DNA of 64,000 bases from Sphingomonadaceae bacterium PASS1 (GCA_002255985.1 NKIR01000001.1:1-64000); one strand, 5' to 3'; shown: positions 7,818 through 16,665, counted from the first letter of the stretch. Notes: generated by a model from the sequence alone, not told the origin. Translations and numbers: made by a program.

Positions 7818-8587
7818 GCTACGAAACGATATTGGTCGAACAACGCGGTGCGGTGACGCTCATCACCCTCAACCGTCCGCAGGCGTTGAACGCGTTAAAC
7901 AGCCAGGTTCTGGCGGACCTCATTGCTGCATTTGCGGCTTTCGATGCCGATGACAGCCAGCGTTGTGCCGTGCTGACCGGCAGTGAAAAGGCATTTGCTG
8001 CGGGCGCGGACATTAAGGAAATGCAAAGCCAGTCCTTTGCAGACATGTATGGCAACAACTTTTTTGCAGGCTATGACCGCGTGACCGCGACCCGCAAACC
8101 ATGGATTGCGGCCGTGAACGGCTTTGCGCTTGGCGGCGGGTGCGAACTTGCCATGATGGCGGACTTTATCATTGCCGGGGACAATGCAAAATTCGGGCAA
8201 CCTGAAGTCAAACTTGCGGTCACCCCCGGCATGGGCGGTTCGCAACGGCTAACGCGTGCGATTGGTAAGGCCAAGGCGATGGAAATGTGCCTGACGGGCC
8301 GTATGATGGACGCCCATGAGGCCGAACGTTCAGGCCTTGTCGCAAAGGTCGTTCCTGCCGCAGAGCTGGTTGATGAAACGATGAAGACCGCAACCGCGAT
8401 CGCTGCGATGGCGCCATTGGCTGCGCTTGCATGCAAAGAAATGGTCAATGCTGCGTTTGAAACAACATTGCAGCAAGGCGTCGTGTTCGAACGCCGCCTG
8501 TTCCATGGACTGTTCGGTACGGAAGATCAGAAAGAGGGCATGGCCGCGTTTGTCGAAAAACGTCCCGGGAATTGGACAGGGAAGTAG
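7814..8587 (+). CDS. enoyl-CoA hydratase
   Basis: 257-aa crotonase. Oxyanion-hole motifs are [12 protein letters not shown] (about 61-72) and [14 protein letters not shown] (about 102-115), with the catalytic glutamate regions in GGCELAMM and [12 protein letters not shown] 7814 was chosen because it overlaps the upstream TGA and starts the conserved [17 protein letters not shown]. The frame also extends upstream to 7724 inside the hydrolase gene, which is spurious. It probably hydrates methacrylyl-CoA in the valine pathway, between the dehydrogenase and the hydrolase. It also resembles general short-chain enoyl-CoA hydratases. Confidence 0.9.
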   Translation: MSYETILVEQRGAVTLITLNRPQALNALNSQVLADLIAAFAAFDADDSQRCAVLTGSEKAFAAGADIKEMQSQSFADMYGNNFFAGYDRVTATRKPWIAAVNGFALGGGCELAMMADFIIAGDNAKFGQPEVKLAVTPGMGGSQRLTRAIGKAKAMEMCLTGRMMDAHEAERSGLVAKVVPAAELVDETMKTATAIAAMAPLAALACKEMVNAAFETTLQQGVVFERRLFHGLFGTEDQKEGMAAFVEKRPGNWTGK

Positions 8588-8620
8588 GGCTTCAGTCGCG
8601 CGATAAACTTCTCCGTCTAC

Positions 8621-8690
8621 TCATCCTGAACTTGTTTCAGGATAACATTCGACGGTTATTTGTCATCCTGAAACAAGTTCAGGATGACGA
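8621..8690. repeat. inverted intergenic repeat pair, copy 1
   Basis: A unit with core ATCCTGAACTTGTTTCAGG (from 8623) is followed by its reverse complement at 8661-8690, separated by about 16 bp. Each unit is itself an imperfect palindrome. The pair lies between convergent genes (hydratase end 8587, DUF6491 gene end 8712), where the large hairpin could act as a bidirectional terminator. A near-identical pair is at 58434-58503, also at a convergent junction. Confidence 0.85.
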
Positions 8691-8711
8691 GGTACTAAAT
8701 GTCGATAGCCG

Positions 8712-9101
8712 CTATTTGCCGCTAACCGTCTCTATCTGCTGAAACTTGCCGAGGCCGCATCCTGCACCTTCATACAATTGGCCGGCTTGGTCGTGCAAAA
8801 CGTGCACAATATCGACGCTGCACAATTGGTTGATCGACGTGCGATAGGAAAAACGCTCCTCGAATTTCAAACCGGGGCAGCTTTGTGGCAGGGTGTTACG
8901 ATAGGTTTTGCCGCCCGCCATGCGAAAATCGATATTGCGGCTATCGATGACTTTCGTTGACCGTATCTGCGATATCGTGACGCAGCTTTTTGGTTCGCCG
9001 ACCGCTCTGACGGGTTCGGGCGCCTTATTGCGGGAAAGCGCAATCGCGCCGCCGCCCGAAAGCAAAGCAACAGCAGGAATTATTAGCAGTAATTTAAGCA
9101 T
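8712..9101 (-). CDS. DUF6491-like exported protein
   Basis: 129-aa protein with an N-terminal hydrophobic segment (LLLIIPAVALLSGGGAIAL, about 4-22), probably a signal peptide or anchor. The exported part carries CVTISQIRSTKVID, a YRNTLPQSCPGL segment and SINQLCSVDIVHVL, with conserved cysteines. These resemble the DUF6491 family found in sphingomonads and relatives. Function is unknown. It lies 15 bp downstream of nth on the same strand. Confidence 0.7.
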   Translation of the reverse strand: MLKLLLIIPAVALLSGGGAIALSRNKAPEPVRAVGEPKSCVTISQIRSTKVIDSRNIDFRMAGGKTYRNTLPQSCPGLKFEERFSYRTSINQLCSVDIVHVLHDQAGQLYEGAGCGLGKFQQIETVSGK

Positions 9102-9116
9102 AATTGCTCTCCAATG

Positions 9117-9803
9117 TTACGCGGCCGGTTTAACGGGACCATTCTGAACTTTAGCTGACTTGATTTTGGGCGGCGCTGTTTTGGGTTTGAAGCGGCACAG
9201 GTCCGCGACTGGACAGCGCCAACATTCCGGCGTGCGCGCCTTGCAGATATATCGGCCGTGCAGGATCAGCCAGTGATGCGCGCCAACGCGAAACGGTTGT
9301 GGCGTCTTTTTATCGAGCGCCTTTTCAACGGCGAGCACCGTTTTGCCCGGCGCGATTCCGGTCCGGTTGCCGACACGGAAGATATGCGTATCGACGGCAA
9401 AGGTCTCTGCGCCAAAGGCGGTGTTCATCACGACATTTGCGGTCTTGCGTCCAACGCCGGGCAGCGCCTCAAGCGCGTCGCGGTCGGCAGGGACTTCGCC
9501 TGCATGGTCGCGGACCAATATCTCGGACAGGGCAATCACGTTTTTGGCTTTGTTGTTAAACAGGCCAATGGTTTTGATATGCGCCTTCAGCCCTTCTAGC
9601 CCCAACGCCACCATCTGCGCGGGCGTTTTGACCTCCGCAAACAATGCCTTGGTGGCTTTGTTCACGCCGACATCCGTCGATTGGGCAGAGCAGGTGACGG
9701 CAACAAGCAATTGATAGGCATTGCCATATGCCAGCTCGGTTTCCGGCGCGGGATTTTCCTCCGCGAGGCGGTGGTAAAATTCGAAGATATCTGCCTTTTT
9801 CAA
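9117..9803 (-). CDS. nth: endonuclease III
   Basis: DNA glycosylase/AP lyase for oxidised pyrimidines in base excision repair, 228 aa from the chosen start. The HhH motif with catalytic lysine (LPGVGRKTANVV), the catalytic aspartate in VDTHIFRVGNR, and the [4Fe-4S] loop C-x6-C-x2-C-x5-C near the C-terminus (CKARTPECWRCPVADLC) are all present. TTG 9803 is taken as start. It overlaps the dapB stop (TTGA), has AGGAAG about 10 bp upstream, and removes an 18-residue extension lying inside dapB. The gene is coupled to dapB. Confidence 0.93.
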   Translation of the reverse strand: MKKADIFEFYHRLAEENPAPETELAYGNAYQLLVAVTCSAQSTDVGVNKATKALFAEVKTPAQMVALGLEGLKAHIKTIGLFNNKAKNVIALSEILVRDHAGEVPADRDALEALPGVGRKTANVVMNTAFGAETFAVDTHIFRVGNRTGIAPGKTVLAVEKALDKKTPQPFRVGAHHWLILHGRYICKARTPECWRCPVADLCRFKPKTAPPKIKSAKVQNGPVKPAA

Positions 9804-10525
9804 AGGCCAAGCACTTCCTGCATAGTGAACCGGCCGGCTTTTTGGCGGGTCAACCATGTCGCCGCTTTTACGGCGCCGCGCGCGAATATCGCCCGGGTTT
9901 CAGCGCGATGGACAAGCTCAATCCGTTCATGTTCGGATGCGAAAATAACATGGTGATCACCAGCGACGCTGCCGCCGCGTAAGGATGCAAAACCAACGTC
10001 CCCCGCTTTGCGCGCGCCGGTGATGCCGTCGCGGCCGCGATCGCTATGTTGCTTTAGATCGATGCCGCGTCCGCTGGCTGCCGCTTCTCCCAGCAGCAGG
10101 GCGGTGCCGGACGGCGCATCGACCTTATGCCGGTGATGCATCTCCAATATTTCGATATCCCAATCGTCACCCAATTGGCGTGCGGCCTGCTGCACGAGCG
10201 CTGACAGCATCGTCACCCCCAACGAGGTATTACCCGTCTGCAAAACCGGAATGTCGCGCGCCGCGTCATCAATCAGGAAATGGTGGCGTTCCTCCAAACC
10301 GGTGGTGCCAATGACGATTGGTTTGCCAGCAGCAACGCATGCATCAAGGTTCGCCTCAATCGCATGCGGACTGGAAAAATCGACGAGCACATCACAGGAT
10401 GCAACCAAAGCGGCAAGATCATCGCCTTTGTCGACACCGCCTGCATATGCCTGACCATCCGCCGCAATGGCGTCGACCAAAGCCTGCCCCATGCGGCCCG
10501 CGCTGCCAATGATACCTATTTTCAT
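9800..10525 (-). CDS. dapB: 4-hydroxy-tetrahydrodipicolinate reductase
   Basis: NAD(P)H-dependent step of lysine/diaminopimelate synthesis, 241 aa. It has the N-terminal dinucleotide fold GIIGSAGRMGQAL, the catalytic HHRHKVDAPSGTA segment (His and Lys), and the ending FTMQEVLGL typical of the family. ATG 10525 is chosen over a GTG at 10534; the AGGG 8 bp upstream lies inside the degenerate intergenic repeat, so the repeat supplies the ribosome site. nth follows with an overlapping start. The sirtuin gene is divergent. Confidence 0.94.
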   Translation of the reverse strand: MKIGIIGSAGRMGQALVDAIAADGQAYAGGVDKGDDLAALVASCDVLVDFSSPHAIEANLDACVAAGKPIVIGTTGLEERHHFLIDDAARDIPVLQTGNTSLGVTMLSALVQQAARQLGDDWDIEILEMHHRHKVDAPSGTALLLGEAAASGRGIDLKQHSDRGRDGITGARKAGDVGFASLRGGSVAGDHHVIFASEHERIELVHRAETRAIFARGAVKAATWLTRQKAGRFTMQEVLGL

Positions 10526-10529
10526 AACC

Positions 10530-10585
10530 GTCACCCTGATATTGTTTCAGGGTCTTACTATATTAGGGAGCCGAAACAAGTTGTG
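10530..10585. repeat. degenerate copy of the intergenic repeat
   Basis: GTCACCCTGATATTGTTTCAG (from 10530) resembles the left arm of the 8621 and 58434 repeats with a few changes, and CGAAACAAGTT near 10572 resembles the right arm. Unlike the intact copies it lies between divergent genes (dapB and the sirtuin), and its left arm overlaps the dapB ribosome site. Confidence 0.5.
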
Positions 10586-10628
10586 CTGTGTACGACGTTT
10601 GTCGCAGCGGGACAGTGAAGGAGCAAAT

Positions 10629-11336
10629 GTGGATCGCCAAATCAAAAACATCGTCATTCTGACAGGGGCAGGCGTCAGCGCCGAGAGTGGCATCGATACG
10701 TTCCGCAGCGCGGGTGGATTGTGGGAACAGCATAAGGTACAAGATGTCGCAACGCCGGAAGCTTTTGCCCGCGATCCTGACCTTGTGCTGCGTTTCTACG
10801 ATATGCGCCGCGAACGCATTCAGCAGGTGGAGCCAAATGCCGCGCATTACGCACTGGCGCAGCTTGATGCGGAATGGAGCGGCAATTTGCTTTTGGTGAC
10901 CCAGAATGTCGACGATTTGCACGAACGGGCAGGGACAAAACGCCTGCTGCACATGCATGGGGAGCATCTGAACGCGTGGTGCACCGCTTGCGATACACGA
11001 CATGGCTGGCGCGGCACGTTGATTGACCGACCAGCTTGTCCATCCTGCGGCATATCTGGCCAATTGCGACCTGACATCGTCTGGTTCGGCGAAATGCCCT
11101 ACCGCATGGGTGATATCTACCACGCACTCAACCGCGCTGATTTGTTCGTCAGCATTGGCACGTCTGGCGCAGTTTATCCCGCCGCGGGTCTTGTCCGTGA
11201 GGCGCGTCAAAACGGCATCAGCACATTGGAGCTGAACCTTGAACCATCGCATGGCAGTTCTTGGTTCACGGAATCGCGCCATGGCCCGGCGACTGAGCTT
11301 GTTCCAAAATGGGTGGACGAACTCTTAGGCGGTTAA
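10629..11336 (+). CDS. cobB: NAD-dependent protein deacylase, sirtuin class III
   Basis: 235-aa Sir2 protein removing acyl groups from lysines with NAD. Motifs in order are GAGVSAESGIDTFRSAGG, TQNVDDLHERAG, the catalytic histidine in HMHGEHLNAWC, zinc cysteines in CTAC and CPSC, and IVWFGE. A Tyr-x-x-Arg pair (YDMR) matches the class III set that prefers succinyl or malonyl groups. GTG 10629 is chosen because GAAGGAG precedes it by about 5 bp and the conserved region starts right after. The frame upstream to 10467 is spurious. The 3' end overlaps the convergent moeB-like gene by 12 bp. Confidence 0.9.
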   Translation: MDRQIKNIVILTGAGVSAESGIDTFRSAGGLWEQHKVQDVATPEAFARDPDLVLRFYDMRRERIQQVEPNAAHYALAQLDAEWSGNLLLVTQNVDDLHERAGTKRLLHMHGEHLNAWCTACDTRHGWRGTLIDRPACPSCGISGQLRPDIVWFGEMPYRMGDIYHALNRADLFVSIGTSGAVYPAAGLVREARQNGISTLELNLEPSHGSSWFTESRHGPATELVPKWVDELLGG

Positions 11337-12089
11337 GTCGCCGCAGCTGGAGCAGGCCGGATCTTTCGGCAATTTGATGGACCGCATCGATGGTGTCAGC
11401 CCGTCGAACAGGTGCAGCTTGCCACGCTGCGGCTCTCCAAAGCCCGTGAGCGCGCGTATCGCCTCCATCGCTGCGAAGCTACCCATAAGGCCACACATCG
11501 CGCCCAGAACGCCTTGTGTGGCGCAATCGTCGCAATCATCGGGGTCGTGGGCGTCACCAACGAAGCAGCGATAGCATGGCGCATCCGCCTGCCATCCTGT
11601 GAATGTACCAATCTGCCCGTGAAACTGCCCAATCGCGGCGCTCACCAACGGTACCTTGGCCGCAAGGCACAGGTCATTGACGATCAGGCGCGTCGTAAAA
11701 TTGTCGCTGCCATCGATAACCACATCGACCCCCGCCATTATGTCTGCGCCGGTGCCTATACCAATCCGCTGCTTAAGGGCGTTGAAGGTGATGTCGGGGT
11801 TTAGCCGCGCCACTGCCGCGCCAGCCGCATCCACCTTGGCGGTACCAATATCACGGTCGCTGTACAAAATCTGACGCTGGAGATTGGACAGCGCCACGAC
11901 ATCATCATCGACAACGCTGATGGTTCCGACGCCCGCTGCTGCAAGATATTGGATCGCCGGACAGCCAATTCCGCCTGCGCCAATGAGCAGGACATGGCTC
12001 GACAATAATTTGCTTTGCCCCGCGCCGCCAATATCCCGCACCACAATGTGGCGGGCATAACGGTCAAGCTGTTGATCGTTAAGCGTCAT
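11325..12089 (-). CDS. MoeB/ThiF/HesA-family adenylyltransferase
   Basis: 254-aa E1-like enzyme that adenylates the C-terminus of a MoaD- or ThiS-like sulfur carrier. The ATP-binding [19 protein letters not shown] (about 37-55), the conserved LQRQIL segment, DGSDNFTTR, and zinc cysteine pairs CYRC (about 165) and CSSC near the C-terminus are present. No rhodanese domain is attached and no carrier gene is nearby, so whether it serves molybdopterin, thiamine or another pathway is open. It is the last gene of the ubiE-to-moeB operon; the start overlaps the dut stop (ATGA). Confidence 0.85.
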   Translation of the reverse strand: MTLNDQQLDRYARHIVVRDIGGAGQSKLLSSHVLLIGAGGIGCPAIQYLAAAGVGTISVVDDDVVALSNLQRQILYSDRDIGTAKVDAAGAAVARLNPDITFNALKQRIGIGTGADIMAGVDVVIDGSDNFTTRLIVNDLCLAAKVPLVSAAIGQFHGQIGTFTGWQADAPCYRCFVGDAHDPDDCDDCATQGVLGAMCGLMGSFAAMEAIRALTGFGEPQRGKLHLFDGLTPSMRSIKLPKDPACSSCGDLTA

Positions 12090-12535
12090 ACGCCTGTTGA
12101 ACCAAAACCCCCAGCGCCACGGACGGTTTCGTCAAGGTCATCAACCTCGACCAAGTGGCCGTGGGTAACGGGTGCCACCACAATCTGCGCAATCCGGTCG
12201 CCTTTGTTAATCATGAAATCATCTTCACCCAAATTGGCCAGAATGACCTTCACCTCGCCGCGATAATCGCTGTCGATGGTTCCGGGCGTGTTGAGGCAGG
12301 TTATCCCATGCTTCAGCGCAAGGCCCGAACGCGGGCGCACCTGCACTTCATATCCATCGGGAATGGCAAAGGCGAAGCCGGTTGCGACGGCATGGCGCTT
12401 GCCAGCGCGCAGGTTCAGGCTTTCGGCGGCGCAAATGTCCATGCCAGCTGCGCCCGATGTCGCATAAGCGGGCAAAGCCAAGCCCGCGCCATGGTTCAGG
12501 CGCTTGACGCGCACTTCAACTTTTTGCGAGCTCAT
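12086..12535 (-). CDS. dut: deoxyuridine 5'-triphosphate nucleotidohydrolase (dUTPase)
   Basis: Trimeric dUTPase, 149 aa, hydrolysing dUTP to dUMP and pyrophosphate. The five family motifs are visible: [39 protein letters not shown] and the C-terminal arm [10 protein letters not shown]. It overlaps the coaBC 3' end by 20 bp and is overlapped by the moeB-like gene (ATGA). dut beside coaBC is a common pairing in proteobacteria. Confidence 0.95.
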   Translation of the reverse strand: MSSQKVEVRVKRLNHGAGLALPAYATSGAAGMDICAAESLNLRAGKRHAVATGFAFAIPDGYEVQVRPRSGLALKHGITCLNTPGTIDSDYRGEVKVILANLGEDDFMINKGDRIAQIVVAPVTHGHLVEVDDLDETVRGAGGFGSTGV

Positions 12536-13799
12536 TGGCGACCTTCTCCATCAATTTTCGTGCGATAACGTCCTTGGGGCTTTCCAGCCAGCTATCAACG
12601 CCCGCCTTCGTTACGATGTGAAAGGCGTTATTCTCACCGCCCATGACATCGCCTGACACATCGTTGGCGACAATCCAGTCACAGCCTTTCTTCGCAAGCT
12701 TGGCCTGCGCATGGGCAATGATATTTTCGGTTTCTGCTGCAAAGCCGATCACGAGCTTCGGACGCTGTTTGTGCATGGCCAGGCTTGCAAGGATGTCGGG
12801 GTTTTCGGTCAATACGAGCGGCGGAATGGCATTGCCATCCTTCTTGATTTTCTGGTCCGGCGCTTGCGCGGCGCGCCAGTCAGCGACAGCGGCGACCATG
12901 ATTGCGGCGTCAACGGGCAGGACTTTTTCGACCTCAGCCTGCATCTCCAGCGCGGTTTCGACATCGATACGCAAAACGCCCGACGGCGTTGGCAGATGCA
13001 CGGGGCCAGCGATCAGTATAACCTCGGCCCCCAAATCAGCCGCTGCTGCTGCAATGGCAAAACCCTGACGCCCCGACGAGCGGTTGGCGATGTAGCGTAC
13101 AGGATCGATCGCCTCATGCGTTGGTCCAGCGGTCACAAGGACGCGTTTGCCAAACAACGGACGATGATGGACATCGGCAAAATCGGGTTGCGCGGTAAGC
13201 GGCGTCGCGCTTGGCATGGTGGTCGGCGAACGACCGGACGCCAGTTGCGTATTGAAGGGCACGGCCAGCATGCTGCAAATCTGTTCGGCGACGGCGGGTG
13301 GTTCGGGCAGGCGGCCCGGGCCGAATTCGCCGCACGCCATGGCGCCATCGTCCGGGTTCATGATGTGCACGCCATCGGCGCGCAGTTGGCTCAAGTTGCG
13401 CTGCGTCGCTGGGTGGTTCCACATGCGGACATTCATCGCCGGAACCGCCAGAACGGGTTTGTCCGTCGCGAGCAGAATAGTGGTCGCCAAATCATCGGCG
13501 ATGCCAGCGGCCATCTTGGCAAGAATATTGGCAGTGGCAGGGCAAATCACCACAAGGTCGGCCTGACGGCTCAACTGAATATGCCCGATTTCACGTTCTT
13601 CCTTCAGGTCGAACATGTCGCCATATACTTGGTCTTCGGTCATGACGCCCATCGAAAGCGGCGTAACAAACTCAGCCGCACTTTTCGTCATCACCGCGCG
13701 TACGGCAACACCCTGACGCTTCAGCAAGCGCACAAGTTCAAGCGCTTTGTAAGCGGCGATGCCGCCACTAACGATCAGGAGGACGCGGGCTTCGGTCAT
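12516..13799 (-). CDS. coaBC: bifunctional phosphopantothenoylcysteine decarboxylase/synthetase
   Basis: Coenzyme A biosynthesis, about 427 aa. The N-terminal flavin CoaC domain (about 1-185) has the [16 protein letters not shown] substrate segment, and the C-terminal CTP-dependent CoaB domain starts near [23 protein letters not shown] 13799 lies 5 bp beyond the ccdB stop; a TTG at 13808 would overlap it. An internal linker (about 187-212, threonine/proline rich) joins the domains. The gene is essential in most bacteria, and here it sits directly behind a toxin gene, so its translation may depend on ccdB. Confidence 0.95.
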   Translation of the reverse strand: MTEARVLLIVSGGIAAYKALELVRLLKRQGVAVRAVMTKSAAEFVTPLSMGVMTEDQVYGDMFDLKEEREIGHIQLSRQADLVVICPATANILAKMAAGIADDLATTILLATDKPVLAVPAMNVRMWNHPATQRNLSQLRADGVHIMNPDDGAMACGEFGPGRLPEPPAVAEQICSMLAVPFNTQLASGRSPTTMPSATPLTAQPDFADVHHRPLFGKRVLVTAGPTHEAIDPVRYIANRSSGRQGFAIAAAAADLGAEVILIAGPVHLPTPSGVLRIDVETALEMQAEVEKVLPVDAAIMVAAVADWRAAQAPDQKIKKDGNAIPPLVLTENPDILASLAMHKQRPKLVIGFAAETENIIAHAQAKLAKKGCDWIVANDVSGDVMGGENNAFHIVTKAGVDSWLESPKDVIARKLMEKVANELAKS

Positions 13800-13804
13800 G
13801 GGCT

Positions 13805-14101
13805 TCAATATCCGCTGAATAGTTTATCGACTGCTGACGTAATAACTAAATCGTCCCCCGCCAGAGAGCCGATTTTTGCACCAAGTCTATCAAGAGGAAT
13901 GGCGAAGATTAGATGGGTCGACATAATATAACGTTCATCATTGATCACAAATTCGGGATGCAGGCGTGATACGGACTGCATGCCTTCCGCTGGTAAGAGC
14001 GGTACAACCACCCGACTGCCAAATTCATCCAGCAAATCTGACTGGATATCCAGCAACAGACTACCCGCATTCGAACCTTTATAAATGTCAAAGCGTGCCA
14101 T
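13805..14101 (-). CDS. ccdB: CcdB-family toxin
   Basis: 98-aa toxin. CcdB proteins poison DNA gyrase. It opens MARFDIYKGSNAG and contains YLLDIQS-like (LLLDIQSDLLD), VVVPLLP and the C-terminal helix AVDKLFSGY, in line with the ~100-aa family; E. coli F-plasmid CcdB ends in the gyrase-binding WGI, which is absent here, so gyrase targeting is not certain. The start overlaps the ccdA stop by one base (TAATG). Its stop is 5 bp from the coaBC ATG. It lies within a conserved housekeeping operon. Confidence 0.85.
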   Translation of the reverse strand: MARFDIYKGSNAGSLLLDIQSDLLDEFGSRVVVPLLPAEGMQSVSRLHPEFVINDERYIMSTHLIFAIPLDRLGAKIGSLAGDDLVITSAVDKLFSGY

Positions 14102-14346
14102 TAAAACTGGCGAAATTCATCATATGGCATGCCGTTGTCGGCCACCCACTTGTTCCAGCTTTCAATAGCCTGCCGGTTATCGCGTTTCCACTCTTCGCCC
14201 AATGCTTTACGCACTTGTTCCTGCAACCCGGTTTCGCAGGCTTGTGACACGTTGATGCCAAGTCGCTTGGCTTCGTCAACCATATCACCGGGCAAGCTCA
14301 CATTTGTGGCGCGCTTTGGGGCGGTAAAGCGTGACGGCTTGTTCAT
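14101..14346 (-). CDS. ccdA: CcdA-family antitoxin
   Basis: 81-aa antitoxin from the chosen ATG 14346; the longer frame to 14409 runs into ubiB. The N-terminal ribbon-helix-helix (about 8-35, KRATNVSLPGDMVDEAKRLG) should bind the operator, and the C-terminal tail (NKWVADNGMPYDEFRQF) matches the toxin-binding region of CcdA, including the closing D-x-FRQF. It starts 31 bp after the ubiB stop. CcdAB complexes normally repress their own promoter, which here would lie in the 3' end of ubiB. Confidence 0.85.
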   Translation of the reverse strand: MNKPSRFTAPKRATNVSLPGDMVDEAKRLGINVSQACETGLQEQVRKALGEEWKRDNRQAIESWNKWVADNGMPYDEFRQF

Positions 14347-14377
14347 GTGCATGGCATATGCGCAATCAAAATGTTGG

Positions 14378-15922
14378 TCAAGTGAACGCGATAGTGCCCG
14401 CGACCCCAAGTGCGCCGGCCAACAATGCTACAACGAAATAGCGCCAGCCGTTGCTTTTGCCCTTACGTTCCCAAATGATCTGCACGGGCGGAAGCGGGGG
14501 TGGTTCCGGCGCGCCGCCTTTGCGGGGAAGTTGTTCGTCCAAGCGGCGAATGAGGTCGGGTATCATCTGCAAGGTTTCGGCTTGCTTGCGAATACCGTCG
14601 GCGAGCATGGCTTCGGGGCCTAGCTCACCGCGAATCCATTCGCGCACATAGGGTGCGGCAACATCCCACATATTGATGCTTGGGTTCAGCGAGGTCGCGA
14701 TGCCTTCGACCATCACCATCGTCTTTTGCAACAACAGCAAATGCGGCTGCGTTTGCATGTCAAAGTCACGGGTGATGGCGAATAGGCTGTCCAGCATTTG
14801 CCCGACCGACAATTCGCTTACTGGCTTGCCGCGTGTCGGCTCGCCGACAGCGCGCAGGGCGGTCGCGAATTCATCGACATTATGATAGCTCGGCACATAT
14901 TGTGCTTCGAAATGGATTTCGGCGACGCGCTTATAATTGCCGGTGGTCAATCCATAGAGGATTTCCGCAAGCCAGAAACGCGCTTGCCGGTTGATGCGGC
15001 CCATGATGCCGAAATCGATGGCGACAATCGTGCCGTCTGCCTGAACGAACAAATTGCCCTGATGCATGTCTGCGTGGAAGAAGCCTTCCGAAATCGCCTG
15101 ACGTAAAAATGTCAGGACGAGCTTCTCGGCCATTTTGTTCAGATCGTGGCCAGCTGCTTTCAACGCATCTATGTCAGCAATCTTGACGCCATCTACCCAT
15201 TCGAGCGTGAGCACGCGGCCAGACGTCCGGTCCCAGTCAATGGATGGGATCATGTAGCCGTCCACGGCTACCATGGCATCTTTGAGCTCAGACGCGCTCG
15301 CGGCTTCGCGGCGTAAGTCCAGTTCGCGCAAGGTCCAGCGTTTCAGATTGGCGATGACAAGCTGCGGTCGCAACCGCGCAGCTTCCCCGCCCAATGCTTC
15401 CAGATGTGCCGCGGCCCACTCATAGGTTTCGATATCGCGCGCAAATTGTTCGCGAATGCCAGGACGCAGGACTTTAATCGCAACGTCTTTGCCGTCTGAA
15501 GTCCGTGCTCGGTGCACCTGCGCGATGGAGGCTGCGCCTACAGGCACTGGGTCGATATATTCAAACAGCTCCGCGGCGGGTTTATTCAAGCTGCTGTCGA
15601 TCTGTGCGTAAACCAGATCGAATGGTGCTGGCGGCAGCTGGTCCTGAAGCGACAGCAGATTGCGCGCCGCTTCATCGCCGATAATGTCGGGGCGGGTGGC
15701 GAGCGTTTGCCCAAGCTTGATGGCCGCAGGGCCAATGGCGCGAAACGCCCCCGCATAATCGGGCATCTTGGGCTGGCGCGTCCCAATGCGCGCAATACGG
15801 CAAAGGCGCTTGACTTGAGGCGGCGTGTTCCGGTCAGCTTCGATCGCGCGCAGCGCGCCATGCCGCGCGAGAATGCGGCCCCATTTGAGTAAACGAAAAA
15901 TATGGGTTGCGGGACGGGTCAT
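14378..15922 (-). CDS. ubiB: UbiB/ABC1-family protein, ubiquinone biosynthesis
   Basis: 514-aa atypical kinase-like ATPase of ubiquinone biosynthesis. The KxGQ segment (AIKLGQTLATRPDI, about 68-81), the alanine-rich loop VGAASIAQVHRART, the lysine in DVAIKVLRPG, and the catalytic-loop HADMHQGNLF and DFG (VAIDFGIMG) are visible. The C-terminal hydrophobic stretch (YFVVALLAGALGVAGTIAF) is the membrane anchor. It follows ubiE by 11 bp in the same operon. Confidence 0.94.
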   Translation of the reverse strand: MTRPATHIFRLLKWGRILARHGALRAIEADRNTPPQVKRLCRIARIGTRQPKMPDYAGAFRAIGPAAIKLGQTLATRPDIIGDEAARNLLSLQDQLPPAPFDLVYAQIDSSLNKPAAELFEYIDPVPVGAASIAQVHRARTSDGKDVAIKVLRPGIREQFARDIETYEWAAAHLEALGGEAARLRPQLVIANLKRWTLRELDLRREAASASELKDAMVAVDGYMIPSIDWDRTSGRVLTLEWVDGVKIADIDALKAAGHDLNKMAEKLVLTFLRQAISEGFFHADMHQGNLFVQADGTIVAIDFGIMGRINRQARFWLAEILYGLTTGNYKRVAEIHFEAQYVPSYHNVDEFATALRAVGEPTRGKPVSELSVGQMLDSLFAITRDFDMQTQPHLLLLQKTMVMVEGIATSLNPSINMWDVAAPYVREWIRGELGPEAMLADGIRKQAETLQMIPDLIRRLDEQLPRKGGAPEPPPLPPVQIIWERKGKSNGWRYFVVALLAGALGVAGTIAFT

Positions 15923-15933
15923 CGGCGCGGAAG

Positions 15934-16665
15934 TTAAACCTTCCAGCCGCTATGAATGGCTACAAGTCCGCCTAAAATGGGTTCTACCTTCGTCTGCACA
16001 AAGCCTGCTTCGCCAATCATGCGCTTAAAGCTTTGCATGTCGGGAAAGCGGCGGATCGATTCGACGAGGTATCGATAGCTGTCCTCATCACCCGCGATGG
16101 CTTTGCCAAGCTTAGGGACAAGTTTGTCCGAATAGACGTCGTAAATTTGCGCAAGGCCAGGCCATTCAACCGTCGAAAATTCGAGGCAGAAGAAGCGGCC
16201 ACCATAACGCAGCACACGATGTGCTTCGCGCAGTGCCTTTGGAATGTCGGTGACGTTGCGGATGCCAAAGGCAATTGTGTAGGCATCAAAATGCGCATCG
16301 GGAAAGCTGAGTGTCTCGGCATTTTGCGGGGACCAGATCAGGCTGTCGATGCCGCGCTTCATCGCGCGCTCCATACCGACGTCCAACATGTCTTCATTGA
16401 TATCGGATACGGTGACCCGCGCACCTGATTTTTCCATACGGAACGCGATGTCGCCCGTTCCGCCCGCCATATCGAGGATATCTTCCCCCTCGCGCGGCTT
16501 CACACGGCGGACAAAGGTGTCTTTCCACAACCGGTGCATGCCGCCGGACATAGCATCGTTCATGATGTCATATTTGCTCGCGACATTCGAAAAGACGCCG
16601 CCTACGCGTTTTGTCTTTTCTTCAGGACTAACCTGTTCATAGCCAAAGGATACCGTATCATTCAT
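15934..16665 (-). CDS. ubiE: demethylmenaquinone/2-methoxy-6-polyprenyl-1,4-benzoquinol methyltransferase
   Basis: SAM-dependent C-methyltransferase of ubiquinone synthesis, 243 aa from ATG 16665. Family features are VFSNVASKYDIMNDAMSGG, the SAM-binding DMAGGTGDIAFRM, and IAFGIRNVTDIPKALREAHR. The ORF start at 16701 would add 12 residues without support. It is the first gene of the ubiE-ubiB-ccdAB-coaBC-dut-moeB run and diverges from mutM across 58 bp, which must hold both promoters. Confidence 0.95.
   Translation of the reverse strand: MNDTVSFGYEQVSPEEKTKRVGGVFSNVASKYDIMNDAMSGGMHRLWKDTFVRRVKPREGEDILDMAGGTGDIAFRMEKSGARVTVSDINEDMLDVGMERAMKRGIDSLIWSPQNAETLSFPDAHFDAYTIAFGIRNVTDIPKALREAHRVLRYGGRFFCLEFSTVEWPGLAQIYDVYSDKLVPKLGKAIAGDEDSYRYLVESIRRFPDMQSFKRMIGEAGFVQTKVEPILGGLVAIHSGWKV

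Noticed and set aside
10467-10628. N-terminal extension of the sirtuin frame
   Set aside because: The extension runs through dapB and the degenerate repeat; the GTG at 10629 has a proper ribosome site and the conserved motif begins right after.
12711-13931. 406-aa plus-strand open frame opposite coaBC
   Set aside because: It is antisense to the clear CoaBC sequence and shows no recognisable motif; the length is due to the codon bias of the opposite strand.
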